NCBI GenBank assembly: GCA_965284435.1
Contig: OZ260083.1
Location: forward strand, 2,170,001 to 2,234,000
Length of the DNA: 64,000 nucleotides
Source: CAIYZT01 sp947461435
GTDB lineage: Bacteria > Pseudomonadota > Alphaproteobacteria > Rhodobacterales > Rhodobacteraceae
Reading direction: 5' to 3'
Positions within the stretch are counted from its first letter, which is position 1. Each line of letters starts with the position of its first letter. The notes under the pieces are model-generated. The model was not told the DNA's origin. It saw nothing but the letters and a program-made list of their open reading frames with translations, and ran no database searches. Of this stretch, positions 61,780 through 64,000 are shown one piece after another. The position numbers and the translations under genes were made by a program.

Positions 61780-61808
61780 AAGGGCCAAGTGCTTTTGGCC
61801 CTTTTTTT
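61780..61808 (+). terminator. Rho-independent terminator after the MttB-family gene
   Basis: AAGGGCCAA (61780-61788) pairs with TTGGCCCTT (61795-61803) over a 6-base loop. A T-run to 61808 follows. It may also serve the convergent lytic transglycosylase gene. Confidence 0.9.
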
Positions 61809-61827
61809 GCCCCCTGAACGGGGATCT

Positions 61828-62301
61828 TTAGCTGCGCAAACCAGTCTCTTCCAGCAGGCCCAGACGTTTGGCTTCGTAGTAATATCCGGCGGCGAACCAA
61901 TGCAGGGCCTCATCCGCGTCGCCATTCGAGACGATCCAAGCCCCCCGCAAGTATTTGCCTGCATATTTCAAGTTGGTTTCGGCATCCAAAAGCCCCGACG
62001 CCGGACCGTCATAGCCCATGGTTGCGGCGGTTTGTGGCAAGATTTGCATCAGGCCATAGTAGGGGCCGTTGCGCGCGGCTGGATTGTAATCACTTTCGCG
62101 CTGAATGACGCGGTGAATAAGGCTTTGCGGCATATCGTAAAGATCGGCGTATTTCACGATCAGGGCCCGCATCTGAGGCGTCTCGCCGGGGTAAAGCGCG
62201 GATTGGGTGACCTGCGAGGTGGATGGCCCGCCACCACAACCCGTGAGGGCAAACGCCAAACCGAGCGACAGGCACAGGGCGCGGGAAAAAGAATAGGACA
62301 T
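61828..62301 (-). CDS. Lytic transglycosylase (SLT) lipoprotein
   Basis: This 157-residue protein has a lipoprotein signal, MSYSFSRALCLSLGLAFALTGC, with the lipidated Cys at residue 22. The mature part is one SLT domain with catalytic glutamate E69 in RVIQRESDYNPAARN, then GLMQILPQTAATMGY and the repeat-like NLKYAGKYLRG. It should cleave peptidoglycan glycans in the periplasm, probably as a membrane-bound cell-wall remodelling enzyme. No gene is operon-linked on its strand. The 237-bp gap to the HNH gene holds the promoters of both. Confidence 0.9.
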   Translation of the reverse strand: MSYSFSRALCLSLGLAFALTGCGGGPSTSQVTQSALYPGETPQMRALIVKYADLYDMPQSLIHRVIQRESDYNPAARNGPYYGLMQILPQTAATMGYDGPASGLLDAETNLKYAGKYLRGAWIVSNGDADEALHWFAAGYYYEAKRLGLLEETGLRS

Positions 62302-62350
62302 GCAAGAGCCTTTTTTCAGACGAAAGGGTTCACGCGTGATAACGAGGAAG

Positions 62351-62370
62351 CAAGGCTGTGATAAGCCTTG
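62351..62370. repeat. Inverted repeat in the lytic transglycosylase leader
   Basis: CAAGGCT (62351-62357) and AGCCTTG (62364-62370) are exact 7-bp arms around a 6-base loop, 50 bp before the lytic transglycosylase start on its strand. It could be a leader hairpin or an operator. Confidence 0.35.
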
Positions 62371-62449
62371 GATGAACGAAGCTGCGGAAATCCGCCTTAT
62401 TCGTCATTTTCTTGTGACCTTTTGGCCCTAAACATCGCAGATGTAGGGC

Positions 62450-62477
62450 TTGCCAAGGCCTGAACGCCAGATATAGT
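62450..62477 (+). promoter_or_regulatory. Putative sigma-70 promoter of the HNH gene
   Basis: TTGCCA (62450-62455) is a 5/6 match to the -35 box. TATAGT (62472-62477) is a 5/6 match to the -10 box, with a 16-bp spacer. The predicted start of transcription is about 55 bp before the HNH ATG. It is one of the best promoter-like pairs in the window, read by eye. Confidence 0.5.
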
Positions 62478-62538
62478 GGATTTCGGAAGGCCAGACGCGG
62501 CCCATGGGCCGGATCCGATTTAATAAACGGGATAGGAC

Positions 62539-63123
62539 ATGGACGGCAGTTTTCGAAGCGAATTTGTCAGAGAACCCGCGGCGCTGCGCAGTCATCCCGC
62601 GCTGGTTCTGAATGCCGACTATCGACCGCTCAGTTACTACCCGCTATCGCTGTGGCCGTGGCAAGATGCCATGAAGGCGGTGTTCATGGACCGGGTTTCG
62701 ATTGTCGCCGAATATGACGCGGTGGTGCGAAGCCAGAGGCAAGAGTTTCGCATACCTTCGGTCGTGGTGCTGAAAGATTATGTTCGTCCCCAGAAGCGCG
62801 TGGCATTCACGCGCTTCAATCTTTTTCTGCGGGATGAATTTTGTTGTCAGTATTGTGGATCGAAGGGGGATTTGACCTTTGATCACGTGGTTCCGCGCTC
62901 TCGCGGCGGGATGACGAGTTGGGAAAATGTGGTGGCGGCCTGTAGCCCGTGCAATCTGCGCAAGGGGGCCAAGACCTTGAAGCAATCGGGACTTTACCTG
63001 CAAAGGGCGCCCCGCATGCCGACCGCCGAAGAAATGCAGGCGCATGGTCGCCGCTTTCCGCCCAACCATCTGCATGAAAGCTGGATGGATTATTTGTACT
63101 GGGATGCCGAACTGGACGCTTAG
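62539..63123 (+). CDS. HNH endonuclease family protein
   Basis: This 194-residue protein has an HNH core with a zinc-ribbon: CQYCG (C103, C106), then LTFDHVVPRSRGG with D115/H116, NVVAACSPCNLRKGAKT (C135, C138) and the C-terminal HLHESWMDYLYWD. The N-terminal 80 residues (ALVLNADYRPLSYYPLSLWPW) are typical of a widespread small-HNH family of unclear role, found in many alphaproteobacteria as a standalone gene. It is not associated with restriction or phage genes here, so I do not infer a defence function. ATG 62539 lies 61 bp after the promoter-like pair. Confidence 0.88.
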   Translation: MDGSFRSEFVREPAALRSHPALVLNADYRPLSYYPLSLWPWQDAMKAVFMDRVSIVAEYDAVVRSQRQEFRIPSVVVLKDYVRPQKRVAFTRFNLFLRDEFCCQYCGSKGDLTFDHVVPRSRGGMTSWENVVAACSPCNLRKGAKTLKQSGLYLQRAPRMPTAEEMQAHGRRFPPNHLHESWMDYLYWDAELDA

Positions 63124-63253
63124 GGGCAATTCGGGCCAAGAACGAGGCTGGTGCGGTCTGTCATGGCCGGTGACCGCCGGGAAGATTTTGGCTTATGGGA
63201 ATTGTGGGCAAGCGGTGCTAGACACGGCCAGTCAAGCGGGCTAAAAGCGCCGC

Positions 63254-63265
63254 GTTAGCGCTAAC
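63254..63265. promoter_or_regulatory. Perfect 12-bp palindrome GTTAGCGCTAAC upstream of zwf
   Basis: GTTAGCGCTAAC is perfectly self-complementary and CG-centred and ends 26 bp before the zwf ATG. It fits the operator pattern of LacI-family repressors, which often control sugar genes. It shares the form GTTA-n-CG-n-TAAC with the site at 1558. The regulator is not in the window. Confidence 0.5.
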
Positions 63266-63291
63266 AGGCGCCCCCCAAAGCGAGGTTTGCG

Positions 63292-64000
63292 ATGGTTTCG
63301 CGCGTCATTCCGGTTGATTCCTTTGATCTTGTGGTGTTCGGCGGCACGGGCGATCTTGCCCGGCGCAAGATCTTGCCGGGGCTGTATCGGCGCTTTCTTG
63401 CGGGGCAGATGACGGCGGAAAGCCGCATCATCGGTGCGGCACGCGCCGATCTGACCGAAGAGGCCTATCGCGCCATGGTGGGCGAGGCGATTGACGAGTT
63501 TGTCCCCAAAGATCGCCGCGACGCTGCCGTGATCGCCGAGTTTCTGGCCCGGATCGGCTATGTGTCGATTGATGCAAAGGGTTCTGCCGGATGGGATGTG
63601 CTGCGCGACAAGATGCGCCCCAATGTGGTGCGCGCGTTCTATTTCTCGGTCGCGCCGGCGCTTTTTGGCGATATAGCCGAACGGCTACATTCCAATCAGA
63701 TCGCCGACGCCTGGAGCCGGATCGTGGTGGAAAAGCCCTTTGGCCGGGATCTGGCCAGTGCCAAGGCCTTGAACGCCGTTCTGGCAAGCCATTTCAACGA
63801 AGGACAGATTTACCGGATCGATCACTATCTGGGCAAGGAAACCGTGCAGAATCTGATGGCTGTGCGCTTTGCCAACATCCTGTTCGAACCGTTATGGAAA
63901 TCGGAATATATCGATCACGTGCAGATCACGGTGGCCGAAACCGTCGATGTTTCGGGGCGCGGGGCTTATTATGACAAATCCGGCGCGATGCGGGACATGG
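63292..64000 (+). CDS. zwf: Glucose-6-phosphate 1-dehydrogenase, 5' part (cut by window edge)
   Basis: The first 236 residues are present. The Rossmann loop FGGTGDLARRKILPGLY is at residues 16-32. The catalytic region IYRIDHYLGKETVQN, with the substrate-binding His H178, follows, as does VVEKPFGRDLASA. Zwf oxidises G6P to 6-phosphogluconolactone with NADP for the Entner-Doudoroff and pentose phosphate routes. It lies after the glycogen and Pgm genes that can produce G6P. The C-terminal half is beyond the window. Confidence 0.95.
   Translation, partial: MVSRVIPVDSFDLVVFGGTGDLARRKILPGLYRRFLAGQMTAESRIIGAARADLTEEAYRAMVGEAIDEFVPKDRRDAAVIAEFLARIGYVSIDAKGSAGWDVLRDKMRPNVVRAFYFSVAPALFGDIAERLHSNQIADAWSRIVVEKPFGRDLASAKALNAVLASHFNEGQIYRIDHYLGKETVQNLMAVRFANILFEPLWKSEYIDHVQITVAETVDVSGRGAYYDKSGAMRDM

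Noticed and set aside
62539..63123. HNH gene as part of a defence island or restriction system
   Set aside because: Neighbours are a lytic transglycosylase and zwf; no methylase, helicase or phage gene is near.
1..64000. tRNA, rRNA or insertion-sequence elements
   Set aside because: I found no cloverleaf-like segment, rRNA motif, transposase or flanking terminal repeats when reading the window; a tRNAscan or ISfinder run would be decisive.

Overview
The window looks like a chromosomal segment of an alphaproteobacterium of the Rhodobacterales/Rhodobacteraceae (Roseobacter/Rhodobacter group). Reasons: the 14-gene nuo (complex I) locus is interrupted by small accessory genes as in Rhodobacter; NuoE carries a C-terminal helix-hairpin-helix-like extension; the order lptF-lptG-lptD-surA-pdxA-rsmA is kept; and there is a glgP-glgB-glgC-glgA-glgX-pgm cluster. 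The family assignment is inferred from remembered gene content, not from a search. No rRNA, tRNA, insertion sequence or CRISPR array was recognised.

Layout. 1-4066: 5' part of glmU (minus strand), then a phosphoglycolate-phosphatase-like HAD hydrolase, an MFS exporter and a DegT/DnrJ-type aminotransferase. 4495-23501: a complete nuoA-N locus on the plus strand, all genes in order, with eight additional genes between them: a sulfotransferase-like protein, two tiny membrane proteins, two small lipoproteins, a small periplasmic protein, a SAM methyltransferase and a carboxymuconolactone-decarboxylase-like protein. 23494-26711: birA, coaX and the RNase J gene follow without a real gap. 26819-29843: prfA, prmC and a DUF4167 protein with an 11-fold pentapeptide repeat. 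29989-37429 (minus strand): lptF, lptG, lptD, surA-like, pdxA, rsmA, an outer-membrane biogenesis operon. 37506-43715: pepA and holC, then (minus strand) a retropepsin-like protease, a MarC-family protein, an ABC-F ATPase and a VOC protein, then ndk.

43833-48579 is the most accessory-looking part: a GH125-type alpha-mannosidase, a convergent large RTX-repeat protein with a glycoside-hydrolase-like N-terminal half, an AT-rich leader with a hairpin over the ribosome binding site, a frameshifted TfoX-like gene and a 42-residue ORF with its own terminator. 48995-60100 is the glycogen operon. It is followed by a trimethylamine-methyltransferase-family gene, a lytic-transglycosylase lipoprotein, an HNH endonuclease and the start of zwf, which has a 12-bp CG-centred palindrome just upstream.

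How it fits together: the nuo block makes the proton-pumping NADH dehydrogenase, and several of its extra genes encode envelope-exposed or modifying proteins that may assist assembly or act on the envelope. The lpt block delivers LPS to the outer membrane. The glg block stores and mobilises glucose that can feed zwf. Most operon genes are spaced by 0-15 bp or overlap by 1-14 bp. GTG or TTG starts are likely for nuoA, the sulfotransferase, one lipoprotein, birA and glgP.
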